A stretch of 33,583 nucleotides of DNA, taken from the NCBI GenBank assembly GCA_905479395.1, contig CAJQMI010000040.1, forward strand, positions 1 to 33,583. The letters are read 5' to 3'. A program made the position numbers and the translations under genes. Source of the stretch: an uncultured Flavobacteriales bacterium. Lineage in GTDB: Bacteria; Bacteroidota; Bacteroidia; Flavobacteriales_D; Sanyastnellaceae. The notes beneath the pieces are model-generated. The model was not told where the DNA came from. It saw only the letters and a list, made by a program, of their open reading frames with translations, and did no database searches. Position 1 is the first letter of the stretch. Each line of letters begins with the position of its first letter. Below are positions 32,251 through 33,583 of this stretch, one piece after another.

Positions 32251-33129
32251 ATGCCTCAATTTCAATGGCAACCAACAGAGCGTCAGTGTTATCTGATCAA
32301 TGGTGAAATCACAGCGATTTCCGAATTGCCCAACTCCATGTTCAATCGTGGATTTCTTTATTCCGATGGTTTTTTTGAAACGATCCGGATTTGCCATGGA
32401 ATTCCACAACATATGGATCTCCATTGGAACCGAATTACAGCGAGTCTATCCGCCCATCGCATTCACAATCAGCAAGGATTGACCGTGGAAAAACTAGCTC
32501 ACTCGCTGATCGCGTTGTGCACGCGGAATGGAGTTCAAAACGGCGGAAGGGTGCGCATCACGTTTTTCAGAGACGGAGGCGGACGTTACCGTCCTGAATC
32601 AAATGATATGGCATGGCTCGCCACTGCTGAGCCGCTCACGGATAATCTTTGGAACTCCCCAGACAAAGGGCTCAGTGTGGATGTGTTCAACGACATGAAA
32701 AAATTGGTGGGTCCGTTTGCCAACTTTAAAAATTTATCATCGGCACTCTACATCCAAGCTGCACTTTGGGCCGAAGAAAAAGGCTTGGACGACGCACTGA
32801 TTCAAAACCATCAATCAAGCATTGTTGAATCATCGCATTCCAACCTTTTCTTGGTCAGCAATCGCGTCTTGTATACACCCAGCCTTGACTCAGGTCCTGT
32901 CGGAGGAATCATGCGAGCCTCGGTCATCAACGCTGCGCTCGAGCATGGCTTTAAAGTCTACGAATGCACCATCACTCCGAAGGAAATGCTGCAAGCCGAC
33001 GAAATGTTTTTAACGAACACAATTCGAGGAATTCAATGGGTCGCCAGCTACAAGACCAAGCGGTATTTTCATGAAACGGCCAAAGTGCTCACGCAAATCA
33101 TGAATGATCGTACCGTCAAGAAGTTCTGA
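32251..33129 (+). CDS. Fold-type IV PLP-dependent aminotransferase (class IV)
   Basis: A 292-residue enzyme of the BCAT, D-amino-acid aminotransferase and aminodeoxychorismate lyase family. The N-terminal part has MFNRGFLYSDGFFETIRI with the usual GDGxFET-like pattern, followed by RITASLSAHRI. The PLP lysine is K160 in ANFKNLSSALYIQA, then E193 in IVESSHSNLFLV, the PVGGIMRASVI phosphate-binding segment (Gly-Ile-Met-Arg) and EMFLTNTIRGIQWV. The sequence does not separate ADC lyase (PabC), branched-chain aminotransferase and D-amino-acid aminotransferase; the size and SDGFFETIR start favour a PabC/Dat-like form. It starts 5 bases after the HAD gene and its end overlaps the convergent permease gene by 14 bases. 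Confidence 0.9.
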   Translation: MPQFQWQPTERQCYLINGEITAISELPNSMFNRGFLYSDGFFETIRICHGIPQHMDLHWNRITASLSAHRIHNQQGLTVEKLAHSLIALCTRNGVQNGGRVRITFFRDGGGRYRPESNDMAWLATAEPLTDNLWNSPDKGLSVDVFNDMKKLVGPFANFKNLSSALYIQAALWAEEKGLDDALIQNHQSSIVESSHSNLFLVSNRVLYTPSLDSGPVGGIMRASVINAALEHGFKVYECTITPKEMLQADEMFLTNTIRGIQWVASYKTKRYFHETAKVLTQIMNDRTVKKF

Positions 33130-33583
33130 CACGAGGGTCCAGAATGCGATAGACCTGATCAACGAGCACATTGATGAGCACGAACGTCAGTGCCACAGCT
33201 GAAACGCAACCCATGACCATCGGCAGATCGCTGCGCTCGAGGGCACGAAACATAAGCATTCCAAGACCCTGCCACCCAAAGACGTACTCCACGAATACGG
33301 CGCCTGCCAGCATGCTCGCAAACCATCCAGAAGCTGCTGTGATGACAGGGTTCAATGCATTGCGCAATGTGTGCCTTATGACAATGCGAATCGGTGACAG
33401 CCCCTTGGACTTCGCTGTGCGCACATAGGATGACGCCAGAACTTCTGCTGCACTATAGCGCGTCAACTGAAGAACCACCGATAAGGGACGCACTCCGAGT
33501 GTCAATGCTGGAAGGATGGCGTTCTTCCAAGACAATTTGGGACCGCCGAATGGATCAACTTCCCAAAGCCCACCCGTCATTGA
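33116..33583 (-). CDS. DppB/OppB-type ABC transporter permease (5' end outside the window)
   Basis: The visible C-terminal 155 residues of an inner-membrane permease of the peptide/nickel importer family. The conserved EAA-type coupling loop is SYVRTAKSKGLSPIRIVIRH, followed by TLRNALNPVITAASGWFASM, then LAGAVFVEYVFGWQGLGML and the last span ending RILDPRVRT. The upstream part (PFGGPKLSWKNAILPALTLG) is the usual DppB periplasmic-to-span segment. The frame runs off the window's right edge with no start seen (the residues before the first visible ATG continue in frame). The substrate is unknown (dipeptides, oligopeptides or nickel). Ends overlapping the aminotransferase gene by 14 bases. Confidence 0.92.
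   Translation of the reverse strand, partial: SMTGGLWEVDPFGGPKLSWKNAILPALTLGVRPLSVVLQLTRYSAAEVLASSYVRTAKSKGLSPIRIVIRHTLRNALNPVITAASGWFASMLAGAVFVEYVFGWQGLGMLMFRALERSDLPMVMGCVSAVALTFVLINVLVDQVYRILDPRVRTS

Overview
The window looks like a chromosomal segment of a Bacteroidota bacterium, most likely from the Flavobacteriales or a close relative. The pointers are a PKD-type surface protein with a type IX secretion (T9SS type B) C-terminal domain, a GWxTD-domain protein, a lipid-anchored TamA-type protein (TamL), a SiaB/SiaC pair, a compact rpsO-pnp-rpoD cluster, and promoters of the Bacteroidota form TTG-N20-TAnnTTTG. Shine-Dalgarno sequences are almost absent. No insertion sequence, prophage, CRISPR array, rRNA or tRNA was seen. 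Coding density is very high and no gene-free stretch exceeds about 220 bases.

Layout. 1-2183 (-): 3'-truncated T9SS cargo. 2400-6911 (+): GWxTD protein, family 2 glycosyltransferase, ComEC. 6894-7148 (-): small unknown protein. 7235-8104 (+): HMG-CoA lyase. 8115-9849 (-): methyltransferase, ZIP metal transporter, a possible 33-residue peptide and a terminator. 9903-10834 (+): SiaB kinase and SiaC phosphoprotein. 10840-15319 (-): beta-helix lipoprotein, then a TerB-like/FHA-like/ABCG-type transporter. 15414-19129 (-): rpsO, pnp, rpoD with two strong terminators and an rpsO promoter. 19181-22378 (-): tamL and accD. 22377-23129 (+): TrmH-family rRNA methyltransferase. 23142-24305 (-): acyltransferase. 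24342-25628 (+): DEAD-box helicase. 25605-26943 (-): purine nucleoside phosphorylase and a zinc-ribbon protein. 27015-28199 (+): 3-hydroxyacyl-CoA dehydrogenase. 28204-31292 (-): both methylmalonyl-CoA mutase subunits. 31356-33129 (+): CsaA-like protein, HAD phosphatase, class IV aminotransferase. 33116-33583 (-): 5'-truncated oligopeptide/nickel-type ABC permease.

How the genes work together. Most are core housekeeping: transcription, RNA decay, translation, fatty-acid initiation, envelope assembly and acyl-CoA catabolism (HMG-CoA lyase, 3-hydroxyacyl-CoA dehydrogenase and methylmalonyl-CoA mutase, consistent with leucine, fatty-acid and propionyl-CoA use). The most suggestive accessory unit is the SiaB-SiaC protein-phosphorylation pair, tail to tail with a large transporter carrying an FHA-like segment.

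The most striking non-coding pattern is that many genes carry a TAnnTTTG-like -7 box ending 3-5 (usually exactly 4) bases before the ATG. This implies leaderless or almost leaderless mRNAs. Convergent genes also abut or overlap without hairpin terminators. All functional names come from motif recognition by eye; no database search was run.
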